A stretch of 64,000 bases of DNA, taken from assembly GCA_035222895.1 (NCBI GenBank), contig JAVYIG010000403.1, positions 496,001-560,000 of the forward strand. Reading direction: 5' to 3'. The stretch comes from Strongylocentrotus droebachiensis. Lineage: Eukaryota > Echinodermata > Echinoidea > Camarodonta > Strongylocentrotidae. Shown here piece after piece: positions 1 to 12,000 of this stretch. Within the stretch, counting starts at the first letter, position 1. Each line of letters begins with the position of its first letter. The position numbers were made by a program, and so were the translations under genes. The notes beneath the pieces are model-generated. The model was not told the origin of the DNA. It searched no databases and saw nothing but the letters and a program-made list of their open reading frames with translations.

Positions 1-980
1 TATGATATGAAATGCTGATTCTGATCAATTGCCTTCTTTGCAAGTTCATGTAATGCAGAAAATATGGCATGGCATCCTTTCCTACATATACATGTATAGC
101 AGCTTGGAAAGAGAATTTTAACATCTACCTACTTGTAAAATATGTTTTGTGGTGTACAGTAGACCTACCCTCCTACAAACCAATATATGCATGGTGATGA
201 ATTGAACTTCAGTAAGAGATAAAAATGAGAGAGAGTGGGATCATGCCTTTCTCTGCTATTGCTGTTTTCCAGATTGCACAAACTTTGACTTTTAACCCTT
301 TAATGCATACTCAGCTCCCAAAATATTTGTGTTCATACTCCAGTAAAATTACATGTAGGGGCATCACAATATGTGACCTATTTCAATGTAGCTGCGAGTA
401 TTCTATGCTACAGGGTAGTTAGTTAGTATTTCACAATCTATTTTGCAATCTACTACACCTTCTTTGTATTCAATTAACTCAATTTATTCATGTATTTCAT
501 GCTACCATCTAATCTACTTAGCAATCTACAATGACCATTCAATCTTCCAGTACTCAATTTGTAAAAAATTCAAAGTCACAATAACTGCATACCTACACCC
601 AGGAGCAAATCTCCCTGCCTACACTGAAAATCCACTTTTTCGCCTTACAATACACCGTGGTTAACAAACTGCGCTGTAGCATAATTTCAAAGTGTTTCTG
701 AATTTCCCTTTTAAACTCATTAACCAAATACTGTAAGAACTTAAACAAGGTCAACTGAATCAAAATTTTGTCGAGTACATGTAAATATATAAAATAAAAG
801 GCAAGAAACTTATGGGCCTTCAATAAATACTTTCACAAGATAAAGATGCTTGTCAACGTGAGAACCCTAGCTGAACCCCAATTCCCTACATTTCAGCCCA
901 CACCCACATTTTCCTAAACTGAAGAAAATAGATATAAATGGGATGAAAAATGAACTGTAGATTTCAAGCCCATAAATCTT

Positions 981-1011
<31 letters not shown>

Positions 1012-2246
1012 GCATAAACAACAATGCACTTTCCTTGACCTCTCACCCCAGATGACCTCTATCAGTTACCTTGTATGTTTTTCTAAGGTTTAGGGCAAAG
1101 CCAGTAGTGATCACTCTCCCCTGGGGATTACAGATCTATTATGGGAAATGAAGTCAGAAGGGGCCCATTTACATTGCGGAAAAACCTATTTGAAAAACCA
1201 TCAGTTTTTTTTAGACAACTGGAAAAAAATCCCAAAACATTCAGTGTTTGCTTATTCTGCTTGTTTTTGTTTTTTGGTGAATTGTGTACATACACTGTAC
1301 GCTACTATGAGCTGCTATGTACATGTATGCATTAGCACGGAAGTGGAGAGTCACGTAACCAAAAACCGGAATAGTTTCAACGGTGTTTTGAGCACAAGCA
1401 ATTACACTGCATATAAAACGGTGAAGTTTGAGCTAGCGTTTGACATAAAAAACAATGTTCCAGAGGAGGGTATTTTGATTTGGGGTTTTCGTTGTGTTTG
1501 TGGGTTGTTGCCTAGCAAATTGTGACAAAACTCAAAAAGGTGAGAAAAACCTGGACAGTTTATGCTTGGAGTGTAAATGCAGCTAGAGAATGATGGATGT
1601 GACAAAATGTTTAGTGAATTTAGACTATTCATGGTCACTGATGCTATTTCTGCCTGCAATCCGTTCTAAAATCCAAATTGGGAAAATATTCTAAAGGACA
1701 TGTGTAAAACTACATATGAGCTCATGTTTGAAACAGAAATAATAATATGAGCATTGTAGACCTACATGTACAATGAATAATTTTTGTGGAAGGAAGTAAG
1801 TTTGAATAAAAACGAAAAAATGGTAAGGACTGTCATGAGGAAAACTGACATTTCTGTGATGAAAAAAATGTAAGGATAATGAAACAGACCTGGTTGAACA
1901 CCAGAAAACACTCCTAAATTTGTGGAAAAACTTCAAAAGGAACCAAACAAGTTCAATCATGGTAACAACTTCTTATTGGTGAAATTCTTGTCCAAATTTT
2001 GGCTGCTAAACCTCTATGTACCTGTACCAGTAGTATGGGTTCCTTCTCAGTTTAATCATTATTGTACTACATGTTTACACTCCATTATATTAAGCCTTAT
2101 AAATGTCAAGGATATGCATTCAAAATTGTGACAACATGCATTTAGCTCCAGTTACCATTACATAAAAAATGAATTATACCATGATCGACACAATAGAAGT
2201 GACAAGTACAGATTGTATTTCTGATTCAATGAACCCAATTCATAAC
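1..2246. other. No gene seen; AT-rich DNA with a GA microsatellite
   Basis: The open frames in this stretch are short, overlap on both strands, and show no recognisable domain or splice-bounded coding segment. The only distinct structure is a (GA)n run at about 981-1012. It could be intronic or untranslated sequence of a gene lying outside the window, but nothing here shows that. Confidence 0.6.
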
Positions 2247-2769
2247 TACCGTATATAACGGTGTATAAACCGCACTTTTTTGCCGCCGAAAACAATTCAA
2301 AGTCGGGGGTGCGGTTTATACACGGTACACCAAAAAAAAAAAAAAAAAAAAAAAATTTTTTTTTTTTAAAGTTTCAATTTATGCCCCTCCACCTGGCGCT
2401 ATGCCTGGCAATGTCTCCCAGCTCGGTAATCGGTGTGTTGACTCACCACTCGGAAACTAGAACAACACTCAAATTTGTCTGTCATCTTGGTTTGAAAGTA
2501 ATCTTTCTGATAGATCTCAATATGTAGTTTATAATAATAATTCCTCCAATTTTTCTTCTATTACATGGTGTACCACAAGGTTCTATCCTAGGTCCCTACT
2601 GTTTTTTAATTTACAGTACCGTAATGATCTTACACACAAAAAAAAAAAATCTCGGCAAAAAAAAAAAAAAAAAAAAAAAAGTTTTTTTTTTTTTTTTTTT
2701 TTTTTTAAGGGCGAAAAAGAGGGGTGCGGTTAATACACGAGGGCGGTTTATACAACGTTATTTACGGTA
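2247..2769 (+). mobile_element. Inverted-repeat DNA element carrying a reverse-transcriptase fragment (copy A1)
   Basis: The ends are imperfect inverted repeats: TACCGTATATAACGGTGTAT on the left, and the complement of TACCGTAAATAACGTTGTAT on the right. A subterminal GGTGCGG...CCGCAC pairing is also visible. Between poly-A/poly-T tracts the element carries about 250 bp of decayed LINE reverse transcriptase. Readable pieces are a WFESNL-type segment and [10 protein letters not shown], broken by frameshifts. A near-identical copy lies at 26658-27145, differing mainly in homopolymer length. There is no transposase, so this is a non-autonomous element; its superfamily is not assigned. Confidence 0.75.
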
Positions 2770-2948
2770 TTCACTATGTCCTGGGAGGTCACTGTTGCCC
2801 GGGTGAAGAAAAAAAAATGGAAAGATCCAGGAGAGAGAGACAGCACAAATGGTTGGCATGGTGCGATGAAGCATGATAGCACAGTTAACTTGTTGACAGC
2901 TATTTGTTTAGAGTTCAAGTATATCATGATCATCAACAAGGAATATTA

Positions 2949-3084
2949 CTAGTGCTGTAACCAAACGTTTAACCGTCCGGTATCCGACCGCCGATGGCGG
3001 ATTCCGTTTTCAATTGGACGGTTTCGTTTTCCCGTTTTTTTTTTTTTTTTTTAATTTTTTTTTTTAATTTTTTTTTTTTTTAAT

Positions 3085-3127
<43 letters not shown>

Positions 3128-3514
3128 CGATTTATGCCCCTCCACCTGGCACTATGCCTGGCAATGTTTCCCAGCTCAGTAAATTGTTTTTTGACTCACC
3201 ACTCCGAAACTAAAACAACACTCCAATTTGTCTGTCATCTTGGTTTGAAAGTAATCTTTGTAATAGATTTCAATATGTACTTTATAATAAAAATTCATCC
3301 AACTTTTACACATGGCGTACCACAAGGTTCTATCCTAGGTCCTCTACTGTTTTTTATTTACATTAATGATCTTACACATTCTTCTAAAAACTACATTGTT
3401 ACTATTATTTGTGACAAGTTCACATGCACAAATCAGCGCCTTCAAATGCACCTCGCAGTTAAATGAAAGTCCTTCCCGCTCACACGGACCTGGCTTGCTG
3501 CCGACAGAGTCGGT

Positions 3515-3560
<46 letters not shown>

Positions 3561-3664
3561 GTTTTTTTTTTTTTATTTTTTTTTTTAATCGTTTAACCGA
3601 AAACCGTCCGGTTTTGACTGGCGGTTAAACGGAATTGAAGATATCCGTGATATTACAGCACTAG
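2949..3664 (+). mobile_element. Second inverted-repeat element family with the same reverse-transcriptase cargo (copy B1)
   Basis: The element is bounded by CTAGTGCTGTAA on the left and TTACAGCACTAG on the right, with subterminal (G/A)TTTAACCG(T/A)-type repeats. The interior holds long poly-T and poly-A tracts. Between them is a longer version of the LINE fragment found in the 2247-2769 element, with [20 protein letters not shown] readable at about 3310-3370 and a downstream segment ending near 3464. The end sequences differ from those of the 2247-2769 family although the cargo is shared. A reverse-strand copy runs off the window at 63527-64000. No transposase is visible. Confidence 0.75.
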
Positions 3665-5914
3665 TTTAATAATGCATATATACAATGTACATGTACATGT
3701 AGGTGTACTAACAAATATGGTTGGCCTGCTACATACATGTACACGTATGTACCAGTACACCTGTAGATGTGGGGCCAAGTAAATCAATTCTTAGTTTCTG
3801 TTTTTTCTACCGGTAAATGTCCATGTTATGTAATTTACTTCTTTCTTTTTTAGTTTCTATATCGTAATGCATGAACAAATAAAATGTTATCAAGAAAATT
3901 TGTGTTGAAATTGATCCAGCAGAAATTATGTAGGCAGGGAAAATATAAATATCCAATAAGTATGAAACCCAGAAAAAACTAGAAAATTAGGATTTAAATT
4001 TTGCCTGGCCAAGTGTAATCGACCTGTAGGCTGTATACTTGTACTTGAACAAATAAAGGCCTGCTTGTAAACTTCCTTTAGGAAGGGAATTTCCCTAAAA
4101 TATTGTACATTTCCATCAAGTAATTTCAATTACATATAACCTTTGACCTTAATTCAAATATTTCCATCAAGTTGAGGGAGGCAATATGTGCAGACATCCT
4201 TGTTTTCTGATACCAGTAATATGAATACAGGATGTTGATCCAACAGATCAAGAGTCCATGAGATCATGTCAACAAATGTAATGGTTTAATGGAGGTGTGT
4301 AAGTAAGAATCCTCCTCAAGAAGAAATAAACACCATGGGATTAAAAATAGCAATGAGCAAGGTCTACATGTCACAATTTAAGATTAATGACTTATGTGCA
4401 TGTACATGTACATTTCATCAACAACGTTTAGTCCACATGCAGTCTTTGGCCAAGTACAATGTATGTCATGTACAATGGCATGGATGTTCAAAGTTTAACT
4501 ATTTTTCTATCAAAGTGTGAATTTATGATGTCACTACAGTATTATTACTATAATGCAGTTGAATTGCCTCTTGTCAATAAATTATATTCTTTAAACAGCA
4601 ATGAATAAACAAAAGCATAAAAATGACAAAACAAAGGTTAACAAATATAGGTAGTCATACCATTCACTTTTGAAATATCATACATGTTACCGATTCAAAC
4701 AAATAATGTTCACATGATGTACAGTACATGAATGTAGATTGTAGAGTACATTACACATACAAAACTGGTACGAATCGACATGCACCATACCCCCCCCCCC
4801 CCCCCCCACTACCTTAATTCCATAGATCTGCTATTGTGTTTGAATAATCGTGAGCAATGTAAGCCTAGATATGAGTACATATTGGAACAAAGATTTGTCA
4901 ACAGTAACATGATGTATGGCTCTTTGCTTTACCGCCTAGCCAGGAACCAGGCGACTCAAAATCCACCTCCAAACACGCAACCTGTGTGATCACATTAATT
5001 TTTAGAAAAGAAAACGTTATCAACCACGGAGGGTGTTTACATACGCCATTATGCTCTACCAATCATTACAGATTCAATTGACTATCTTTTATCATTTCCA
5101 AGGATGCCTCCAATGGCAATGAATAGCAATAGAAAAAAAGAAGAAAAAGGTTTGCAGTTGATAAAATACATGTACATGTACATGTAGACCTCCATGTATA
5201 TAAATTGCAACATGTCTGCCTGTTCAACCTGTTCAAGCTCTACTCTTAGTGTCAAAAATGAGATTCTTTTTAAATATCAGAATATTTTCATGTTGAATGT
5301 ATTAATTTTATCTTCTATAGCAAACACTAATGATGCATACCAGTACATAATGATTCAAATAGAGTAACAGTATCTCAGATCTTTTAAGGACAGTTCATAC
5401 CTACATGTATTTATCAAGACAGAGTTCAACGACTAACTAGATGAAGATAAGACTTTGGTCATACAAAATACAATATGATATGCATAATTGCATATGCAAC
5501 TTAATACTCATCATATCCATCATATGAATTTCCTACATGTAACCTATTATTTTAAAAACTATTATTAATTTTCATATTTTCACATTCTACATTTCTATAA
5601 AGATGTAGGCCTACCTTTTCATGACTAATGCGTGGGAGTTGGGATATATCTTTAAAATGATTTAATCTTAAACATAACTGATAAGGAAATAGAGCAAACT
5701 GGTGGGTAGCTTAATCGTCAAGGTACACTACCGGTACACAAACAAGGTTTTCTTTTTGATAGCTAAGCATCCAGTGAAATTAGTCAAGGATTCAACAGAA
5801 TTAAGCTGCAATCATTCTACTGGTACTTCTAAGAAGGTTATTCTAATCATTCATGGAGTCATGGACCTACATGTACAGAGTCTCTGTATCGTGTAGCTTT
5901 GTTCCGTAATCCTA
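3665..5914. other. No gene seen; AT-rich DNA with ACATGT repeats
   Basis: No coding exon could be supported. The stretch contains a poly-C run at about 4790-4808 and several ACATGTACATGT palindromic clusters, near 3686-3705, 4400-4412 and 5168-5188. These motifs recur across the window and are treated as dispersed simple sequence. Confidence 0.6.
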
Positions 5915-6302
5915 TAGAGCGGTGAAGTGTGACGTCATCAAAATCTATTTTTAGAATTTCTCAATTTTTTTCTTCATTTTCCGAAAGACCATCAAAAATA
6001 TATCCAAATGTCAAAACCAATTGAATATGTTAAGTATTGGCTGAGATATGACCATCTGAATGAATATAGGAACTCAGTGTTATATATGCTCTGGCTCCTA
6101 ACCATTAGGAGCCAGAGCATATATACCACTGAGTTCCTATAGGAAATATATTCATTCAGATGGTCATATCTCAGCCAATACTTAACATATTCAATTGGTT
6201 TTCGACAATTGGACATTATTTTTGATGTTCTTTCGGAAAATGAAGAAAAAATTGAGAAATTCTAAAAATAGATTTGTATGACATCACAGCTTCGGTACTC
6301 TA
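5915..6302. mobile_element. Near-perfect fold-back element flanked by TA
   Basis: The two halves of this 388-bp stretch are reverse complements along almost their whole length, meeting near 6108. The outer ends are TAGAGCGGTGAAG and its imperfect complement CTTCGGTACTCTA. Arms include TTGGCTGAGATATGACCATC and AGCCAGAGCATATA in both orientations. A short asymmetric insertion follows GAGTTCCTATAGG in the right arm. It has no coding capacity. The TA ends fit a Tc1/mariner-type or similar miniature element, but the superfamily is inference. Confidence 0.85.
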
Positions 6303-9300
6303 TTCATCCAGAAGCATAATCAACTTCCATGCTTCATAAAGATATAATTAAGCCTACATCATGTCTTCATTAGCCCAGAATAGATCCATAACTCTTTCTT
6401 GATTTTTGTAAAAACACATTTCTTTATAATTTTCTTGAATTTAATATAAACATAACAAATAAAAAAAATAATGATGGGAAAAAGAAGCAATTTAGCTCTG
6501 GAGAGCACAAAGAGCTCCTAAAAATATATCAACTCTGCTATAGTGAAATTTACATGTAACCTGAATAAAAGAAAAGAAAGAAAAGAAACTGTGAAAGAGT
6601 TCCCGTAAGTGAGTGAGTTAAGAAAACAGTATTCTACATAAAAACAAGTTAACAAGTAAAAACAAGTAAAATCTTACTCAGTAACGTGATATTTGTACCC
6701 AATGCAGGAACAATCTGTTTTTAGATTTTACCAAATTTAAAAAAACAGCTTTATCATACCAGAACAAAGAGACCTGTGATGAATTGAAACCCTCCATGCG
6801 CTAGATCATTACAGGCAGAGCAAACAAGAAGAGTGGGTTGAATAGAATGCTGGTCGTGTGGTAGCAGCCACTTAACTGTTGATTGAATGGTTAACACTGG
6901 GTACGCATCAACCACATGTATATGATTAATATGATTGTAACCTGGGGGTTTCATTTATCTATTGGTTCAATGGAGAATCGTCAGGCAAACAACAATTTCA
7001 TTCCATCCAACAATTTGTTCAATTTTCTGAGGTGTTGAGCTACATGTATCACACCTGTGTATAATTCAGCCATTATAGCCATTTGTATTACTTTCAGAAT
7101 GTTGAAATCTAATAGTCAAGAGTGAAATGGAAATGATACATGACTATTTTTATAAATTATTTAAATGTTCTTTAGACTTTACAATTCAAATATTATGTCC
7201 TAGGTCTGGGCTTTCATGTTCGTTGTATCATGGACCTGCAATTACAATATACACCTGTACACCACTACACCAGTCACACATTTTTCACAACAACATTGAT
7301 TCTACATCAGGCGCCTCACATATGTCATCTTATGTTGTCATATATCCTGTATATCTTTCTTCTTGTAATACATGTATGAAATACCCATACAAAAAAAAAA
7401 AAATATTTATAATTTTTATTCAACAAAAATAATTGGGTGTGGGAGTGGTGGGACTTGTTTGCGTTACTGAGCACAATTCAAATACAAATGTATGTTAGCC
7501 TGTATTTGCATAGCCCATTAAGTGCAAACAAAATTATAAACAAGCAATGATATGGCAAAACAATAAGTGGATGGGTATGTAAATGTAGGGTGTATGCCTG
7601 CCTCCATTGACACGTATGTATGTAGGTCACACTCTGTCTCTGCCTGGCTTCATGCATGATTGACATGTGAATTTTGATCTTGCCTGTAGACAGTAAACAA
7701 ACCATGTCTGACTGACCACACACTGTACACATGCAGCTGTACATGCAGCAGCACCTTTTTGGAGTCTCCAGGTATTGTTGGCCTAACCAAACACGGGACC
7801 TCTTCTGAGTGTCAGGACTTGAGCAGCCTTAGTTAACAATCATCAATATTAACATGAGAATGAAGTTGCACTTCGCCAAGCATGTATGGCAACCGCCTTA
7901 ATTTTGTGCATGCTCGGTTGAAAAACAGAGCCAGAAATCACAAAGAGACCTGTATGTAACCGTATGACTTCACTGAATTATAATCGTTCTGATGAGAACC
8001 TACGTTTTCATAGAGTAGCATCTCTCTGGCTACAACAGAGGATTTAGATATTTGAGAGGAATTACATAAACACATGTGCTTCAGCTGCTTAGAGCGAAAA
8101 GGGCATAAACTTGTGTAAATGAATACAGGATAACAGCCTGGTTCGCATTGAAATACTGAGTCCCTGACTACATTTGAATGATTAAAAAAAACATACATAT
8201 TTAATATTTATATAAATAAATAAAACAATGTCACCCTCAATAAAGGACAACAAAATAAAAAATAAAACACCTTAGTGACCTTACAAATAATTCCATGCTG
8301 GTAGCTATTATTCATGAAACCATACTAAACATGTAGCTACCGTTGCTTTTTCAGCACTGTGTCATTCTATTTTTCCCCAAAAGTTTTAGCAGTTTGCATG
8401 TAATTGATGCTGCCATCATGAATCATTCATCAATCTAATCTTTGTTGCTTAGAATGAGATAAGAAAAAATACATTTAATTGGACTGGAAAACTCATTCTA
8501 TAATTGCATGTGCGCTACAAAATTGTATTTTTTTCAAAGCACCTTTGAATTGACAAGGAAATGACTCCACTCTATTCTTCATGGATAAAACACAAAGGAA
8601 CAAACAGTCATTGTGTACATGTACATGTACACATGTACATTCTAAGCTCCTTACAGGATAATCTCAAATTTCTGCAAAACAAGAAAATTAAGATTCAAGG
8701 AAGAGGGAAGAGGAGAAAAAAATGTTACCTTAAAGAAAGGGAAAATAAAGCTCTCATACTAGTCTCATCACTCTACTTTGCATCCAAACAAGTTCAGTCG
8801 GAGTCAGAGATCAAGGCAAACAAGATGAAACCTCATTGTAAATATTGACATCAGAATGCAAGTCATGGGTTCTCTCCACCATCCCTCCTACCAAGCTTTA
8901 ACCAATAAATATTGAAGTCTTCCCAGAAAAATACCACAAAAAAAAAATTACAAGACAAGAGAGGATAAAACTAAAAGGGCTACATAAGGAGTCTGACCCA
9001 AGCCCTGGAGTGACTCATATTGTTGGCATTTTCAACATCAAAATGTGACTAACTGCTGTCCTTTCCATAACCCCTCCCTTATGACTTCTCTTTGAGTTTT
9101 ACTGATCAAAAGCTTGATTCTTGGTGAATTGTACAATTAGATAGTCTGAGAAAAGGTCAAAAGTTCCTTGTAAGCCTTCTCGCTGTGAATGTCGCTAATG
9201 TAGGTTTACATGTATGTAGCATGTGTAGTATTTTGTAGATTTGATTAACAAATTGAGTTTGAGAATTGATGTTATCATTAAGTCAACAAATTGATTTTGA

Positions 9301-10876
9301 GAATTGATGTTATCATTAAGTCATTAAATGTTAAAGGTTAAAATTAAAAGCTACATCAAATATTATGGCTGCAATTTAAAACATCTTTCCCTTATGCAAA
9401 ATACATTGTAACTAATATTTTTTTTAAAAATCAAAAGATTTTTGTTTACAAAAGGTTAGTCATCAAAAAGTTACCTGTACATATATTTTTCCCCTTCTTT
9501 GTGCAGTAGATTATTTCTCTGAATACAATGCAAGTATATGTTTTATTTGTTCTTCATTAATTCTTGTGGCAATTCTTTTTGTAATGACAACTGCATGCCA
9601 CAGGGGTGTCAAACATAACCAATACTGTACTTGAAGAGTCCATGGTTTTGCACAGTAGGAGCTAAGAAGCATGCGTCATCGATCAGTTGAATAGAGTTAA
9701 GACGGGTTTAAGGTCTTTTGTTCTCATATTACATAGATCTGTGTTAAGCATCAAAACCTATAACCTAAAGTCTCCTGTGATACAGCTGTGTATTTTGTTT
9801 GTTTCTACAACTCCTTTTCCTGTTTACAAATTTGGGGAGGAGAAACTTTCTCTTTCTACCATGACAAGATCCTGAAGCTGGTGATTAGTGGTGGGGGTCC
9901 ATAAGGGGGACTAAAAAACAACCACAAAGTGCCCAGGTTACTTCCCTGATGCAAAGGTTCTGGTTTAAACAAGTCACTTTAAAGATGCAAACTTCAACAT
10001 TTACATTTTGTTTAGTACAAGAAGGTGTTACTGTTACAGGATGGCATTACTTGTCTCTATCAGTTACCAGCTTGGAGAAGGGGGACAGATTTGTCTTACT
10101 GAAGTACCTGAAAGTTTTGGGCCATTAGTTGGAATAAAAGTCCTCTTACAAATTTGTTTCTCAATTTTCAATGATGGCATTTCTAATAATTACAAAGGTA
10201 GAACTCTAAGGAATAGGAGTGTGAGCAGTATGGTTTATGATTATGATTTCTGACCTGTAAATTGACATGGAGAATACAAAATCTAGGTTATAATTCCAAT
10301 TCAAATGGTAATTTCAGGAAAAAAACAGATTTTTTTTTTTTTAGTGGCTTTGTGTATGAAGACATTTTTTATCATTGTGAAATGTAAATAGCAAACCTAA
10401 ATAGCAAAACTGAACTTGTAAAATACATTCAGATGCTCCAACTAAACACATGTACTTCTATCACATCTTTCTCTATGTTTTGCTTTTAATCTGTCTGTCA
10501 CTTTCTCTCTCTTTCTTTCCTTTTACTTGCATACGGTGTAAGCTCTCAGACGCACTTTCACTTGCAATCCTACTTTTCGTAATTCAAATGATTCAGAATC
10601 TTAAGTTCTTTGTTACTATCACTCTACATCAAGAATCGGATCAATACAATGATAATAGACCCCTATCATAATAAAGACCATCCCATCGGGCTGTCAATTA
10701 TCATCTAAGGTTGTTACCACTTTACTCAAATTTGTTGATGTTTTCCTCCTTGAAATACTTAAAGAGAAGAGATCTACATAAGAGGATAATCTGTGGATTG
10801 GCATATCATGACTGTTCTCCTTCAGTGTCAGGTGCCTGACCTTCCTTGAGAATAACAAGTAGTTCTAAAGATGCGT
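6303..10876. other. No gene seen; noncoding DNA with a short tandem duplication
   Basis: No exon with convincing coding content and splice borders was found. A direct duplication of about 40 bp (ACAAATTGA...TTGAGAATTGATG...) lies at about 9248-9325. Homopurine runs and ACATGT clusters are scattered, for example at 8620-8640. Several open frames of 60-100 codons occur but have low-complexity or random composition. Confidence 0.55.
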
Positions 10877-11079
10877 CCACACACAGGGGAAAAAAACATT
10901 TAAGAAATTTTTGGGGCTACTTTTCAAGCTTGCTTGCATGAAAATAACACTCTTTAATTTGTTTTGCATTGAACTCTATGCAAATTTTGGTGGTTCTTTT
11001 ATGACTTTCGGGGGCTCTTTTTGGCATTTTGAGGGCTACATGTACTTCGCCCTGAGCCCCCGTGTATTTTTTTCCCTGT
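10877..11079. mobile_element. Candidate short inverted-repeat element
   Basis: CAGGGGAAAAAAACAT at the left is mirrored by GTGTATTTTTTTCCCTG at the right, giving an imperfect terminal inverted repeat around 200 bp of noncoding DNA. No target duplication is evident and the repeats are low in complexity, so a chance match is possible. Confidence 0.35.
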
Positions 11080-11586
11080 TCACACATGACACTATAAACT
11101 GCCTCATAAGCTGCTATAACCAACAACAAAATTCATTTGTACAAAAGAATGATGAATGACTGTGAAAGAGAAAGTACTGTAACTACCAAGTCTCCAAAGC
11201 CTCCTCACTTTCTCTCACCATGTTATAAAAGATACATGTATACAGAAATACATATAGAAATATGTAAAGCACTAGGCTGATCAATGCCATTTTCTTTTGC
11301 AGAGGCAGTTCACCATGTCACATGGTCATACATGTGAACAATGCTTTTAGGATGGCTGAGAACTATTTCAAGAAGAGATCAATATCCTTTTGTGATGCAA
11401 TCTTTTGATCGGAGAGCAAGAGGGCCATTGTTGTGCAACTTTTTGATAATACCTGAAGGTGTGCTTCTGCCAATTCGTATTTTGGACATTTAACTGACCC
11501 GCTTGTCAATCATTAAACTTAACTCTACTTTAAAGTATAGGCTCTATTTTTTTTAATTTTAAGGTTAGACTCAATTGCTACTTATA
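11080..11586. other. No gene seen
   Basis: AT-rich sequence with no supported exon or repeat structure. Confidence 0.5.
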
Positions 11587-12000
11587 ATAATAATAATAAT
11601 GAACATTTGTATAGCGCCTTTTCTACAAGTAGATACAAAGCGCTTAATTAACATATACAATGAACAATTAACAAAATAGAAAGATGCTTAACAACAGACA
11701 TGTATGTAACAATATAGGAATGAACAAAATAAAGGGTAAGACAGGTAATAGAAGAGCAAGAACAAGTGCTGGTAAGCGGGCATTAGTTAAACAAGTGTGT
11801 TTTGAGGTGTTTTTTGAAAGTCATTAGAGAATCAGCAGTTTGTACAAAATTGGGGAGATTGTTCCATGATTTTGGAGCAGTGGCTATGAATGCCCGCTTA
11901 CCAGCATTGGTTCGACACCTTGGGGTATCTAAAACTGTACGAGTGTTGGATCTTAGGTTGTAACTGGAGTGCCTATACACCCGTTCTGATGCTCATAAAT
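11587..12000 (-). mobile_element. 5'-truncated LINE 3' end
   Basis: On the minus strand the frame ending at 11783 encodes about 65 residues typical of the extreme C terminus of a CR1/L2/jockey-like LINE reverse transcriptase. Readable pieces are YNLRSNTRTVLDTPRCRTNA, GKRAFIATAPKSWNNLP and FKKHLKTHLFN. Downstream on that strand is a short 3' untranslated segment containing the AAGCGC / GCGCCT pairing, ending in a (TTA)n tail at about 11587-11600. The upstream part of the element is missing, as is usual for LINE insertions truncated during reverse transcription. Confidence 0.85.

Noticed and set aside
1148..1525. 125-codon open frame
   Set aside because: No recognisable domain, random composition, overlapped by other frames and no supporting splice sites.
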